Positions 41,220 to 50,765 of a DNA stretch of 64,000 nt are shown piece by piece (position 1 is the stretch's first letter; each line of letters starts with the position of its first letter). Origin of the DNA: Dyella acidisoli (GTDB taxonomy: Bacteria > Pseudomonadota > Gammaproteobacteria > Xanthomonadales > Rhodanobacteraceae). The notes beneath the pieces were generated by a model. The model saw nothing but the letters and a program-made list of their open reading frames with translations. It made no database searches and was not told the DNA's origin. The translations under genes and the position numbers were made by a program. Where the stretch lies: positions 360,575-424,574 of the forward strand of contig NZ_BSOB01000017.1 in the NCBI RefSeq assembly GCF_030160295.1, in the 5' to 3' direction.

Positions 41220-43820
41220 TCAATGGCCTGTGCCACTCACCTGCGCCGGCCGCTTGATCCCATACAACAACGCCGGCAGAAAGATAAACGTGGCCAACAG
41301 CACGGCCACCAGGCTCACCAGCAGCATACGGCCCATGCTGGCCATGCCAAGGTCGTGCGACAGCGCCAGCGAGCCGAACGCCGTGCCAGTGGTGAGCGCC
41401 GAGAACAACACCGCACGTGCCGAAGCGGAACTTACGAAACGCCGCATCCCTGCACGCCAGTTCATCACGAAGTACACGTTGAACGACACGCCCACACCCA
41501 GCAGTAGCGGCAGCGCGATGATGTTGGCGTAATTCACCGCCATGCCCAGCATGCGTGCGAGCAAGGCGGTGAGCAGCGCGGACATCGCCAGCGTGAGCAG
41601 CACGATGCCGGCATCTTTCAAGCGACGGATCACCAGCATCAGCACGACAGCAATCGCGATGATCGCCAGCGTCGCCGCCTGCTTGAAGGCCTGCATGATG
41701 GTGTCGGCCGATGCAATCGTCGTGACGGCAGGGCCGCCCGCATCAGGCGTGATGCGTTGCACGGCCTCCACGAATTTGCGCAAGCCGGCGGTGTCTTGCT
41801 CGTTGACGGTGGGCGATACCTGGATGCGGACCTGGCCATTCGGGCTGACCCAGTCGCGCTTGATCGATGGTGGTAGTGATTCGAGCGTGACGCCCTTCGC
41901 GTCCAAGGCGTCGCGCAGGCTTTCCAACTGCTTGGGAAGGAAGCGGCTAATCGCTTCGTTCATCATCATCAGCCGGTCATCCGGTGCTTTAGCGAGTTTC
42001 TGCAAAGCGGCTTCGATGCCATGCAGCGGCGAATCAGCCGTCATCTCAGGTTTCGCGTCATTGATGGCGTCCAGCGTATCGCTGATCGCCGAGCGTAAGG
42101 CTTGCGGTGTGACGGGCGGACCGGAAGGATCGACATCCAGCGACGGCAGCATCAACACTTGCGCTTGATTGAGTTGGTCGAGCGAAGCCTGTTGATCGGC
42201 GCGCACGAAGGTAGCGGCGGAAATCACGCTCGACACTTCCGGCAGCTTCGACAGTTTGTCCGACAAGGTACGCGCGGTGTCCAGATTGGGCACCATGATG
42301 TTGATGTTGAACGGATTGGTGACGGGGTTGTCAGCCAAACTGCGCAAGGTGCGCATCGGTTCGGAATTCGGATCCTGCGTGTTGAGCGGATTGGCATCGA
42401 ACGGCATGCGCACACCGGCCACCAGACCGGCGACGCCGAGCAGCGCGAACACGATCAGCACCGGTTTGTAATGGCAATGCAGGAAGGAATCGAGCTTCGG
42501 CCCAAACGGCAGCGAGAGTTCTTTGCTCTGGCGCGCGGGCTTCATCAAGCTAAGCAAGGCGGGTAGCAAGGTAAGCGTGCAAACCAGTGCAATGCCCATG
42601 CCTACGCCCGCGATCGTGCCCAGCTCGGCCACGCCTACGAAGCTGGTTGGCGAGAACGCAAGAAAGCCGCAGGCGGTGGCGGCAGCAGCTACGGCAATCT
42701 GACTGCCGGATACGCGCGCACCTTCGGCCAACGCAACATTGATGTCATCGTGCAGCATGCGCTGCTCGCGCAGGCGCACCGCGAACTGGATGCCGAAATC
42801 CACCGCCAAGCCGACGAACAGCACCGCGAACGCCACCGAGATCACGTTCAACGTTCCAACCGCCAGTGCTGCGAAACCGGTAGTGAGCGCAAAACCGACT
42901 AGCAGCGTGAGCAGGATGGGAATGATGCGGCGGAACGAATGCATCGCCAGGTACAACCACAAGGCGAGCAGAAACAGGCTGACCAGCGTGCTGGCGACGA
43001 TGCCCTTGGTGAGCGCGCCGAATTGCACATCAGCCAGCGCAACCGAGCCGGTGTAGTTGACGCGCACGCGGCCGGCTTTCACATCCGGCAAGTTCTTGGC
43101 TATCTGTTCCAGCTTTTGCGTGGCGGCCAAGCCGGGCTGCAGCGAACCGTCTTCCAGAACGGGGTGGGTGAGCACGAAGCGCACGTTTTCCGCCTGCTGC
43201 GTAACGTCCGAGCCGAGCATGCTCTGCCACGAAAGCGGGATGGAGTGGCCATCCGCCGCGTTATTCAATACCTGGGTCAGCTGGTCCAGCGCAGGTTTGT
43301 ATGGCGAAAGATCGGCATGTTGGATGCGCACACCCGCGGCCATCAGCGATACGCCATTCAACAAGCCACGCGCCGACGGATCGGCCGCGAGTGGGCCAAG
43401 CAGAGGCTGCGCATTCATCAGGGAGCCGAGCATCTTGCTCAGATCGTTCGGATCGAGCAGCAGCAGGCCTTCGTGGCGGAAGAACGGATCGGCATCGGGC
43501 CGGCTCACATCGATAAAGTGCTTCTTGTCCTCATTCAGTGCCTTGGCCAATTGCTCGGCCGTCTCGTCGGATTCCTCCGGCGTCGCGCCACGGACAACCA
43601 CCGCCAATACGTTGTTGAACTGCGGGAATTCGCGATCGAAGGCCATCGACTGCTGGCGCCACTGCAGTGTGCTGGCGAAGAGGTTGTCGGTATTGGTATC
43701 GACGCTCAGCTTATTTGCGGCAATCCAGACACCTACGCCAGCAAGGGCAAAGAAAAACAGCGCCACGAGCAGGGCGTAGCGGCGGCAAAACTGGGCAACT
43801 CGGACGATGAACTCAGTCAC
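41220..43820 (-). CDS. hpnN: MMPL/RND-family transporter, HpnN-like
   Basis: An inner-membrane transporter of 866 residues with two repeats of one plus five helices and large periplasmic loops. The repeated helices include FALLVALFFFALAGVGVWIA-like and TLVSLFLLALWLYLAM; VLFVGLAVDFGIQFAVRL carries the conserved aspartate of RND proton relays. Overall layout and length fit HpnN, which moves hopanoids to the outer membrane, and dxs, which supplies isoprenoid precursors, follows on the same strand. No squalene-hopene cyclase or other hpn genes are in the window, so the name is provisional; a general MMPL lipid exporter is the alternative. Confidence 0.75.
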   Translation of the reverse strand: MTEFIVRVAQFCRRYALLVALFFFALAGVGVWIAANKLSVDTNTDNLFASTLQWRQQSMAFDREFPQFNNVLAVVVRGATPEESDETAEQLAKALNEDKKHFIDVSRPDADPFFRHEGLLLLDPNDLSKMLGSLMNAQPLLGPLAADPSARGLLNGVSLMAAGVRIQHADLSPYKPALDQLTQVLNNAADGHSIPLSWQSMLGSDVTQQAENVRFVLTHPVLEDGSLQPGLAATQKLEQIAKNLPDVKAGRVRVNYTGSVALADVQFGALTKGIVASTLVSLFLLALWLYLAMHSFRRIIPILLTLLVGFALTTGFAALAVGTLNVISVAFAVLFVGLAVDFGIQFAVRLREQRMLHDDINVALAEGARVSGSQIAVAAAATACGFLAFSPTSFVGVAELGTIAGVGMGIALVCTLTLLPALLSLMKPARQSKELSLPFGPKLDSFLHCHYKPVLIVFALLGVAGLVAGVRMPFDANPLNTQDPNSEPMRTLRSLADNPVTNPFNINIMVPNLDTARTLSDKLSKLPEVSSVISAATFVRADQQASLDQLNQAQVLMLPSLDVDPSGPPVTPQALRSAISDTLDAINDAKPEMTADSPLHGIEAALQKLAKAPDDRLMMMNEAISRFLPKQLESLRDALDAKGVTLESLPPSIKRDWVSPNGQVRIQVSPTVNEQDTAGLRKFVEAVQRITPDAGGPAVTTIASADTIMQAFKQAATLAIIAIAVVLMLVIRRLKDAGIVLLTLAMSALLTALLARMLGMAVNYANIIALPLLLGVGVSFNVYFVMNWRAGMRRFVSSASARAVLFSALTTGTAFGSLALSHDLGMASMGRMLLVSLVAVLLATFIFLPALLYGIKRPAQVSGTGH

Positions 43821-43939
43821 GGGCCTAACGGCTCCTCAAGTTCTTTGGAAAACGTTAAGGATAGTCCATAACGCGCAGTTCTCCCTTAGGCCGGGGTAAC
43901 TACCTAACTTGGCTGAGGGTTGGGAGGGCATGGAACAAC

Positions 43940-44074
43940 TCCCTCTCCCCTCCGGGGAGAGGGCTGGGGTGAGGGGACAATCTTGCTTAAATTTTTTTTC
44001 GGAACGTGGCTCTTATGAGGTTTCAGGCAAGCCGTGGCCCCTCACCCCAACCCTCTCCCCGGAGGGGAGAGGGG
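43940..44074. repeat. family B inverted repeat, overlapping the 3' end of dxs
   Basis: CCCTCTCCCCTCCGGGGAGAGGG at the left and CCCTCTCCCCGGAGGGGAGAGGG at the right flank a spacer. The left flank GAGGGGACAATCTTGC is identical in the copy at 50861-51017. The right arm encodes the last codons of dxs. Confidence 0.85.
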
Positions 44075-45853
44075 GTAAAGCGGTGCAACCGCTTGCGGAA
44101 AACGCGCCCGAATCGCCTTGCGAATGCCAGGCAAATCCAGGCCGGCTTCGCTCAGCACTTGCTCGCGGCTACCGTGCTCCAAATACGCATCGGGCAGCCC
44201 GAGGTGCAGGATCGGCAAGCTCACACCGTGTGCTGCCAGGCATTCGGCCACGCCTGAGCCCGCACCGCCGGCAATCACGTTGTCTTCGACGGTCACGAAG
44301 GCGTCGTGGCTTTTCGCCAGTTCCAACAGCAATGCTTCGTCCAGCGGTTTAACGAAGCGCATGTTCACGAGCGTAGCGTCAATCTCGGCCGCGATTTCCG
44401 TAGCCGGTGCAAGCATGGCGCCGAAGCTGAGGATGGCCAGCCGCCGACCGTGGCGACGCAATTCCGCCTTGCCGATCGGTAGCGTATCGAGCGTGTTGCG
44501 CACCGCCACGCCAGGGCCGCCGCCGCGCGGGTAGCGAATGGCTGCGGGGCCCTTGTGACGGAAGCCGGTGCTGAGCATGGCGCGGCATTCGTCTTCGTCC
44601 GCAGGCGCCATGATCAGCATGTTCGGTAGACAGCGCAGAAAGCTCAGATCAAAGCTGCCTGCGTGCGTGGGGCCATCCGGACCGACCACACCAGCTCGGT
44701 CGATGGCGAAGGTCACGTCGAGGTTTTGTAGCGCTACGTCGTGGATGGCTTGGTCATAGGCGCGCTGCAGAAAGGTGGAATAGATCGCCACCACCGGCTT
44801 GGCGCCTTCGCAGGCCATGCCGGCGGCCAGCGTGACGGCGTGCTGCTCGGCGATGGCCACGTCGATGTAGCGATCGGGATGTTCCTGCGAAAAACGCACC
44901 AGTCCCGAGCCTTCGCGCATAGCTGGCGTGATCCCGAACAGGCGCGTATCTGCGGCAGCCATGTCGCACAGCCAGTCGCTGAAAACGTCGCTGTAGGTGA
45001 GCTTGCCAGGAGTGGTTTTCTTCACCACGCCGGCTAGCGGATCGAACGGGCCTACGGCGTGGTATTCGATTTGCTCAAGCTCGGCGGGCGCGTAGCCCTT
45101 GCCCTTGGTGGTGATCACATGCAGCAACTGCGGGCCTTGCTGCTGCTTCAGCGCGCGCAGCACTTCCAGCAATTTCGGCACGTCGTGGCCATCGATGGGG
45201 CCGGTGTAGTGGAAGCCCAGTTCCTCGAACATCGTGCTCGGCACTGCCACGCTGTCGTCGCGTTTTTCCAGCCGCTTGGCAAGGCCGCCCACGTTTTCGC
45301 TGATCGACATGCCGTTGTCGTTAAGTACCACCAGCAGGTTTGCGCTGAGGTCGCCCGCATGATCGAGCGCTTCGAACGCCATACCCGCAGTCATCGCCCC
45401 ATCGCCGATCACTGCCACGAACTTGCGTGCATCACCCTTGTGCTGGGCGGCGATCGCCATGCCCAGCGCAGCGGAAATCGACGTTGATGAGTGGCCTACA
45501 CCGAAAGTGTCGTATGCGCTTTCCTCGCGACGCGGAAAAGGCGCCAAGCCACCTTTCTTCTTGATGGTAGTGATGCGATCGCGGCGGCCGGTAAGGATCT
45601 TGTGCGGATAGCACTGATGGCCCACGTCCCAGATCAGGCGATCGTGCGGCGTCTCGAACACATAGTGCAGCGCCACCGTCAGCTCCACCACGCCCAACCC
45701 CGCGCCGAAATGGCCGCCCGAGCTGGCTACGGCTTCGATCAGGTAGCGGCGCAGTTCGTCGGCGATGGCGGGGAGCTGATCGTCGGGAAAGCGGCGTAGG
45801 TCAGCGGGAGTCTCGATGGATGCGAGGTGGGGGTAGCGGGAGAGATCGATCAT
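44042..45853 (-). CDS. dxs: 1-deoxy-D-xylulose-5-phosphate synthase
   Basis: A thiamine-diphosphate enzyme of 603 residues that condenses pyruvate and glyceraldehyde 3-phosphate, the first step of the MEP isoprenoid pathway. The ThDP and metal motif is [20 protein letters not shown]... with [10 protein letters not shown]; the N-terminal [19 protein letters not shown] and [16 protein letters not shown] are conserved, as is [15 protein letters not shown]. The last ~12 residues ([11 protein letters not shown]) come from a family B repeat and not from native sequence, so the repeat has replaced or extended the original C-terminus. Expression with the upstream HpnN-like gene is plausible but the two are separated by the repeat. 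Confidence 0.95.
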   Translation of the reverse strand: MIDLSRYPHLASIETPADLRRFPDDQLPAIADELRRYLIEAVASSGGHFGAGLGVVELTVALHYVFETPHDRLIWDVGHQCYPHKILTGRRDRITTIKKKGGLAPFPRREESAYDTFGVGHSSTSISAALGMAIAAQHKGDARKFVAVIGDGAMTAGMAFEALDHAGDLSANLLVVLNDNGMSISENVGGLAKRLEKRDDSVAVPSTMFEELGFHYTGPIDGHDVPKLLEVLRALKQQQGPQLLHVITTKGKGYAPAELEQIEYHAVGPFDPLAGVVKKTTPGKLTYSDVFSDWLCDMAAADTRLFGITPAMREGSGLVRFSQEHPDRYIDVAIAEQHAVTLAAGMACEGAKPVVAIYSTFLQRAYDQAIHDVALQNLDVTFAIDRAGVVGPDGPTHAGSFDLSFLRCLPNMLIMAPADEDECRAMLSTGFRHKGPAAIRYPRGGGPGVAVRNTLDTLPIGKAELRRHGRRLAILSFGAMLAPATEIAAEIDATLVNMRFVKPLDEALLLELAKSHDAFVTVEDNVIAGGAGSGVAECLAAHGVSLPILHLGLPDAYLEHGSREQVLSEAGLDLPGIRKAIRARFPQAVAPLYPLSPPGRGLG

Positions 45854-45883
45854 CGGCGTATTGTGCCCCTCTCGCCGCTTTTT

Positions 45884-45910
45884 CTCCCTCTCCCACTTGA
45901 GGAGAGGGGA
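45884..45910. repeat. short family B-like hairpin
   Basis: TCCCTCTCCCACTTGAGGAGAGGGGA forms a short imperfect hairpin between dxs and the HNH gene. Confidence 0.4.
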
Positions 45911-45922
45911 TTAGATCGCCTT

Positions 45923-46522
45923 CTAGGCCATCGCCTCGCGCCGATGCCTTGGCAGATGACTCACCAGAAATTCCATCTGGTCTGCCAGGATATTGCGGTT
46001 GGAAAGGATCAGATGCTCCACCCAACTCGGCCGATAAGGTACCGCCAGCAGCGGCATGTTGGCTTGCTGCGGGGTACGGTTGCCCTTCTTCAGATTGCAG
46101 GCCAGGCAGGCGCTGACCACGTTTTCCCATTCGTCGCGGCCGTGCTTGGAAATCGGCAGCACATGATCGCGGGTCAGCTCGCTGCGGGCGAAGCGCACGC
46201 CGCAGTACATGCACAGATAGCGGTCGCGGCTGAATAGTGCGACGTTGGTTAGCGCTGGTGCGGGGTCGATCGCATGGTCGTGGCAGTGGCCCCGGCTTGC
46301 GACGATGGGATGCAACTCGATGCGGCTTTGCATGCCCAAGTCGCGATTATGGCCGCCGTGCACGGTCAGGCAGGGGTCTCCGAGGGTCCAGGCTACGGCG
46401 TCCCGGACATAGAGGCATACCGCGTCCTGCCAACTGATCCAGTCCAGGATCCGGCCCGCGGCGTCCAGTGACAGTACCCGGGTCGAGTTCAAATCGGCCC
46501 GATGTGGCACTTCCATAAGCAT
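45923..46522 (-). CDS. HNH endonuclease family protein
   Basis: A 199-residue protein with a central HNH zinc-finger nuclease motif (CMYCGVRFARSELTRDHVLP split before ISKHGRDEWENVVSACLACNLKKGNRT). All expected elements are present: two CxxC pairs, the DH pair, and the central N. Stand-alone chromosomal HNH proteins of this kind are very widespread in proteobacteria and their target is generally unknown. The N-terminal ~95 residues (LSLDAAGRILDWISWQDAVCLY) are the conserved extension of this subfamily. No restriction or toxin partner is adjacent. Confidence 0.87.
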   Translation of the reverse strand: MLMEVPHRADLNSTRVLSLDAAGRILDWISWQDAVCLYVRDAVAWTLGDPCLTVHGGHNRDLGMQSRIELHPIVASRGHCHDHAIDPAPALTNVALFSRDRYLCMYCGVRFARSELTRDHVLPISKHGRDEWENVVSACLACNLKKGNRTPQQANMPLLAVPYRPSWVEHLILSNRNILADQMEFLVSHLPRHRREAMA

Positions 46523-46778
46523 GTGTATCGTCCTTCACTTTTGGCGAAAGAGCGTCTTCTCGATGCAATGGCGCTCGGTTTTTCCGCAGCATAGACCAAG
46601 TTGATTGCAAATCGCATGCAATACCCGGCGTCAAACCCCTACCCAGTGGGCATATCTGGCTAACTCGCCCCGGAAATCCGGCGCTGATATAGTGCTCATT
46701 CATCTGTAGACCCGACGCCGGGTTTGGGAGGGGGAGCCTGGGTGGCGACCCCGGCACGGCGGGGCAGAGGTAATAAAC

Positions 46779-47540
46779 GTGGCCGAAGTACTTTTCTACG
46801 AGCGTCCGGTTCCGCTGAACCGCACCGCACACAAGGATCTGCGCATCAAGGGGCTGCAGAATCTCAAGTTCGCACACAACGTGCATTCCGTACCGCTGAC
46901 CTGCACGGAATTCCCGGTCACCGCCCGTGACATCCCGATCCTGTTCGCCGGCCCGGACGAGACCAACGCTGGCCCGATGGCACTGCTTGGCCTGCGCCAG
47001 AACGAGAACCTGTTCGTCGACGCCGACGGCCAGTGGGCACAGAGCGTGTACATCCCGGCCTTCGTGCGCCGCTATCCGTTCGTGCTGGCCGAGAAGCCAC
47101 CGGAAGTGGAAGGTGACGATTTCACCGTGTTCCTCGATGAAGCCTATGAAGGCTTCAACAACGCCGAAGGCGAGCGCCTGTTCAAGGAAGACGGCACCGA
47201 AACCGACGTGCTGAAGAATGCCGTGACCTTCCTCGGTGAATTCCAGCAGCACGTAGCGCGCACCAAGCAGTTCATGGAAGACCTGCGCAAGCACGACCTG
47301 CTCGAGCCGCGCAACATCCGCCTGGAGCGCAACGGCAACGTGATCAACCTCAATGGTCTGTACGTGATCAGCGAGGAAAAGCTGCGCAAGCTCGACGCCG
47401 CAACCACGCACCGCTTCCTCACCGATGGCACCCTGGGCTGGATCTACGCCCATCTGCTGTCGCTGATGAACATCGACCGCGTCGGCCAGCGCCTGGCGCT
47501 GCGTGAAGAAGCTGAAGGTGCCAACGCCACCAAGAACTGA
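46779..47540 (+). CDS. SapC family protein
   Basis: A 253-residue SapC-like protein (VPLNRTAHKDLRIKGLQNLKFA starts the domain after a GTG start; TARDIPILFAG and LGLRQNENLFVD are conserved). The family is named after an S-layer protein gene region in Campylobacter and is common in Xanthomonadales and Caulobacterales, often beside TonB receptors and tryptophan halogenases. Its molecular role is unknown. The GTG start has AGAGG about 11 bases upstream. A strong terminator follows, so it is monocistronic. Confidence 0.88.
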   Translation: MAEVLFYERPVPLNRTAHKDLRIKGLQNLKFAHNVHSVPLTCTEFPVTARDIPILFAGPDETNAGPMALLGLRQNENLFVDADGQWAQSVYIPAFVRRYPFVLAEKPPEVEGDDFTVFLDEAYEGFNNAEGERLFKEDGTETDVLKNAVTFLGEFQQHVARTKQFMEDLRKHDLLEPRNIRLERNGNVINLNGLYVISEEKLRKLDAATTHRFLTDGTLGWIYAHLLSLMNIDRVGQRLALREEAEGANATKN

Positions 47541-47567
47541 TTGTTCGAGGTAGCTTCCAGGCTCAAG

Positions 47568-47598
47568 ATCCCCCGTTCGTCGAACGGGGGATTTTTTT
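47568..47598 (+). terminator. Rho-independent terminator of the SapC-family gene
   Basis: Stem ATCCCCCGTTCG/CGAACGGGGGAT with a minimal loop, followed by seven T residues on the plus strand. Confidence 0.9.
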
Positions 47599-47667
47599 AT
47601 GTGCTGTCACTTGATGGCGCGCGTCGGCGTATCGTTTTCAAGACACGGTCAACAGCAAGGAGCTTTT

Positions 47668-48015
47668 ATGAATTACCACGGCAGTTGTCACTGCGGGCGT
47701 ATCGCGTTCGATGTGCAAGGCGAATTGACGCAAGCGATGGAGTGCAATTGTTCGCACTGCAGCCGAAAGGGTTTTCTGCTGTGGTTCGTACCGCGCGAGC
47801 AGTTCACGTTGCATACGCCTGAGTCGGACATGTCGGTTTATACCTTCAACAAACATGTCATCCAGCATCACTTCTGCCCGACGTGCGGATGCGCGCCGCT
47901 GTGCTTTGGTACGGGGCCCGATGGCAAGGCAATGGCTGCAGTGAATGTGCGCTGCCTGGAAAATGTGGATATTGCTAATTTGAAACGCGTGCAGTTTGAC
48001 GGGCGCAGTCATTGA
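47668..48015 (+). CDS. GFA (glutathione-dependent formaldehyde-activating) family protein
   Basis: A 115-residue zinc-binding protein of the GFA/CENP-V fold. Zinc cysteines lie in SCHCGRIAF, CNCSHCSRKG and FCPTCGCAP. The founding member speeds the reaction of formaldehyde with glutathione, but most members, like this one, have no proven substrate. The ATG at 47668 has an AAGGAG ribosome-binding site 6 bases upstream. It stands alone. Confidence 0.9.
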   Translation: MNYHGSCHCGRIAFDVQGELTQAMECNCSHCSRKGFLLWFVPREQFTLHTPESDMSVYTFNKHVIQHHFCPTCGCAPLCFGTGPDGKAMAAVNVRCLENVDIANLKRVQFDGRSH

Positions 48016-48019
48016 TCGC

Positions 48020-48095
48020 ATAGGTTGGAGCGCAAACCCCAACATCATCATGTTCGTATGGATGGCGATGTTGGGGGTTACACCCCGGCCTACGG
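48020..48095. repeat. family C inverted repeat (GTAGGTTGGGG type)
   Basis: ATAGGTTGGAGCGCAAACCCC and GGGGGTTACACCCCGGCCTAC are the ends. The internal GGATGGCGATGTTGGGG matches the copy at 29005-29079. Confidence 0.75.
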
Positions 48096-48542
48096 TTGTT
48101 TCGCTGCCGCAGTTTGTGGATGCATAGCGGTAACTTCCGCAGCCGTAATGCTGTTGGTGTAGTGATTGCCGAAATGCGTGCGCACGTAATTGATCACATC
48201 GGCGATCTGCGCGTCGCTCAGCTTCGCATCCTCAAAGAAATTCTTGTGATCCGAGGGTTTCGACACGAACGAGGGCATGTCGTGCCGGCCGAATAGAATC
48301 ACTGCGGCCATGTATTGCGGCGAGGCCAATTTCGAATTGCCCGTCAAAGCCGGATAGGTTCCCGCTCCGATAGCGCCCTTGGCATCGGGCATGTGGCAAC
48401 CCTGGCAAATGGCGTGAAAGATCGCTTCACCGTTGGCATGGGTGAGCGATGCGTAGGTGTAGAACGCGTTGTCGGAGGTCTGCGCTGCGGCGAGCTTCGT
48501 GCAGGCAAGAAAGAGTATCGCGATTGCGGACAACCGTTTCAT
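48090..48542 (-). CDS. mono-haem c-type cytochrome, periplasmic
   Basis: A 150-residue protein with a signal peptide (MKRLSAIAILFLACTKLAAA) and one CxxCH haem motif, ICQGCHMPDAKG. A distal methionine in HDMPSF is a candidate sixth ligand, and the C-terminal helix ADVINYVRTHFGN is typical of class I cytochromes c. Its ATG overlaps the stop of the amine oxidase gene by four bases (ATGA), so it is very probably that enzyme's electron acceptor in the periplasm. Confidence 0.87.
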   Translation of the reverse strand: MKRLSAIAILFLACTKLAAAQTSDNAFYTYASLTHANGEAIFHAICQGCHMPDAKGAIGAGTYPALTGNSKLASPQYMAAVILFGRHDMPSFVSKPSDHKNFFEDAKLSDAQIADVINYVRTHFGNHYTNSITAAEVTAMHPQTAAAKQP

Positions 48543-50158
48543 GCAACGCCTCCCGCTACGACGCGCTGATGGATGCGTGTGATCACATCCAACGCCGATG
48601 TTACTGCGCCTTCTTGCCACGCCGGCAGATACGAAGCATGTTCGCCGGCCAGCGCGATGCGCCCGTCAATCTGGCAAAGGTTTTCATAATGTTTGTCGCG
48701 CAGTTCATCGGTCCATGTCGCAAAGCAGCCCAGCGTGGACGGTGAGCGATGCCACGCCACGGCAACGCCGCTTTCGAATTCCTGCTTGTATTGCGGATGG
48801 ATCTGACTGCCGTATTCCACGGCTTTGCGCACGCGTTCTTCAGGTGTTAACGCGGTGAACTGGTAAGCATCGAGGCCGTAGGCGTACCCGCCGAGCAGCA
48901 CGCCCTTGCCCTTGCTGTTGAAGTCCGCGCTTGGGTAGCTGATGGTGCTGATCGGGAGATCGGTGGTGGTGATGCCGCCGTAGATGTCTTCGTCTTCTTC
49001 CCAGAAACGCCGCTTGAATTGCAGGCCGATTTTTACCGAAGCAGCGTAAGGCACGGCGCCGATCGCCTCGGTCATCGGTGCGCCGACGTTCATCGGAATC
49101 TGGCTCAGGATCGAAAGCGGAATCGTGCAGATGCACCAATCCGCATGCGCCGTTTGTGCGCGGCCTGGATGGCGTGTGTCCTCGTAGCTGACGGTTACGC
49201 CGTGATCGTCCTGGTGAATGGCGGTGACTTTGGCGTTGTAGCGGATCACTTCTTTCAGCCGTTTTCCGAAGGCTTCGCCGATACGCCCCATGCCGCCCAC
49301 CGGCTGAAACAGCGTGGTTTGGAATTCGATCATTTCCCCGTCGGTGAGGCCCGACCACAGGCGTGAGGTGAGCACGTCGTGCAGTTGCAACGGCTGTGAA
49401 TCCAGCGGTTTCGCGGTCAAACCACCGCCCGGCGATTTTGCGTAACCACGGCGGTTGCTGGTGGCGGGTCCAGCGGCATAGGCATAGTTCTTGTCGAGCG
49501 CACCCCATTGGCGCAACGAGTCGAGCAGCAGGGCTTGATCGTCTTTGCTCACTTGAGCATCGAGCTTGCTTTGCTGCGTTGCCTTCGCCAGCAGTTCGGC
49601 GATGTGCCCGCGGTAATCGGCGTTGATGGTGCGATAGCGCTGTGGCTTGCCGCCGAACGCATTGGCCCTATGCAGGTAGGCGTTGTAATTGACCTGCACG
49701 AACGGCTCGAGCGGTATGTCAAGCTTCTTGCAGTAATCGAGCAGGCCGCGATGGTGATAAGGGATACGCCATGGGCCGGGATTGATGTAGAGGCCGCGAT
49801 CGAACTGGCAATGCTGCGTAAAGCCGCCGAGTTCGGTGTAGGTGTCGCCGCCGCGCAACGTCCAGTTACGGCCGCCGGCGCGCTGGTTGTATTCCAGCAC
49901 CTGCACTTTGTAACCGGCTGCCCGCAGTTCGTACGCTGCCACCATGCCAGCCAGTCCCGCGCCGAGAATCAGCACGGAAGTGCCGCGCGGTGCACCTTGC
50001 AGTGCGGGCGTGCCCTGGTAAGGCGATGGGGCCGCAAAGCCCAGGCGATTCATGGCCGCGTACATCGCCGCGCCGCCTGCGCTGAGCCCGATCAGGCGCA
50101 GCAGATCGCGGCGCGTCATCGAAAGTCCGGCATCTTCCCCTTGCATGGTTTGCCCCAT
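48539..50158 (-). CDS. flavin monoamine oxidase family protein, Tat-exported
   Basis: A flavoprotein of about 539 residues. The N-terminus has a twin-arginine signal (MTRRDLLRLIGLSAGGAAMY). The FAD-binding motif VLILGAGLAGMVAAYELRAAG and RAGGRNWT follow, and the C-terminal FAD contact is IALAGEHASYLPAWQEGAV. It belongs to the amine oxidase/L-amino acid oxidase superfamily. Export with a coupled cytochrome c suggests that it works as a dehydrogenase feeding electrons to the respiratory chain instead of oxygen (inference). The substrate is unknown. The frame is open to 50368; ATGs at 50158 and 50119 are both possible starts. Confidence 0.85.
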   Translation of the reverse strand: MGQTMQGEDAGLSMTRRDLLRLIGLSAGGAAMYAAMNRLGFAAPSPYQGTPALQGAPRGTSVLILGAGLAGMVAAYELRAAGYKVQVLEYNQRAGGRNWTLRGGDTYTELGGFTQHCQFDRGLYINPGPWRIPYHHRGLLDYCKKLDIPLEPFVQVNYNAYLHRANAFGGKPQRYRTINADYRGHIAELLAKATQQSKLDAQVSKDDQALLLDSLRQWGALDKNYAYAAGPATSNRRGYAKSPGGGLTAKPLDSQPLQLHDVLTSRLWSGLTDGEMIEFQTTLFQPVGGMGRIGEAFGKRLKEVIRYNAKVTAIHQDDHGVTVSYEDTRHPGRAQTAHADWCICTIPLSILSQIPMNVGAPMTEAIGAVPYAASVKIGLQFKRRFWEEDEDIYGGITTTDLPISTISYPSADFNSKGKGVLLGGYAYGLDAYQFTALTPEERVRKAVEYGSQIHPQYKQEFESGVAVAWHRSPSTLGCFATWTDELRDKHYENLCQIDGRIALAGEHASYLPAWQEGAVTSALDVITRIHQRVVAGGVA

Positions 50159-50235
50159 GATGTTCGAGCTGTCAGCACAGCGTATCTCGGACGCTGGGGA
50201 CAGTGACATAAGGCATGCATCGATCCGCTGCTTTC

Positions 50236-50265
50236 GTGGGTTGGGGTTTGCACGCCAACCTACAT
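50236..50265. repeat. partial family C repeat
   Basis: GTTGGGGTTTGCACGCCAACCTAC resembles the right half of the family C elements. It lies between the amine oxidase and GNAT genes. Confidence 0.5.
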
Positions 50266-50291
50266 AAGCTGCGGAAGGGATGGGTGGTGAA

Positions 50292-50765
50292 TCAATGCAC
50301 CGGCTTGGCCATCCGCAGTAGATCGAGATTGAATCCCGCCGCTTCGTACAGCGCCTTTGCACGTTCATTGCCGGGGAATACCGCCAGCGTCACTAGCTGG
50401 CACTGATGCTCCCGCGCCCACTCCATGGCATGTTCGATCAGCGCCTTGCCGACGCCCTGACCTTCGTGGCGCGGCACGACAGCAAGGTCGGAGATGTGGC
50501 AATTGGCCCGGCCGGTGAAGAAATCCTGCGTTTTCTGCAGATGGATGAATCCCACGCGATCGCCGTCGTCGTTCTCGGCGACGAAGACATAGCTGTTCGA
50601 AGGCTGGTCGTCCAGATGGCGACTGAGGTCCTTGCGGATACCTTCGATGCATTCGTGCCGCTTGCGCCAAGCGGGCAGGGAGAAATCCACGAAACGCGGA
50701 ACCAGACCGAGGATAAAGTCATCGTCATCCTCGGCCAGACGAATCAGAAAATGGGTGTCGCTCAT
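50292..50765 (-). CDS. GNAT-family N-acetyltransferase
   Basis: A 157-residue acyl-CoA-dependent acetyltransferase. The acetyl-CoA-binding motif A is ISDLAVVPRHEGQGVGKALIEHA, and FPGNERAKALYEAAGF is the usual C-terminal motif. The substrate cannot be told from sequence. The frame is open to 50810, but the ATG at 50765 starts the domain. Confidence 0.88.
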   Translation of the reverse strand: MSDTHFLIRLAEDDDDFILGLVPRFVDFSLPAWRKRHECIEGIRKDLSRHLDDQPSNSYVFVAENDDGDRVGFIHLQKTQDFFTGRANCHISDLAVVPRHEGQGVGKALIEHAMEWAREHQCQLVTLAVFPGNERAKALYEAAGFNLDLLRMAKPVH

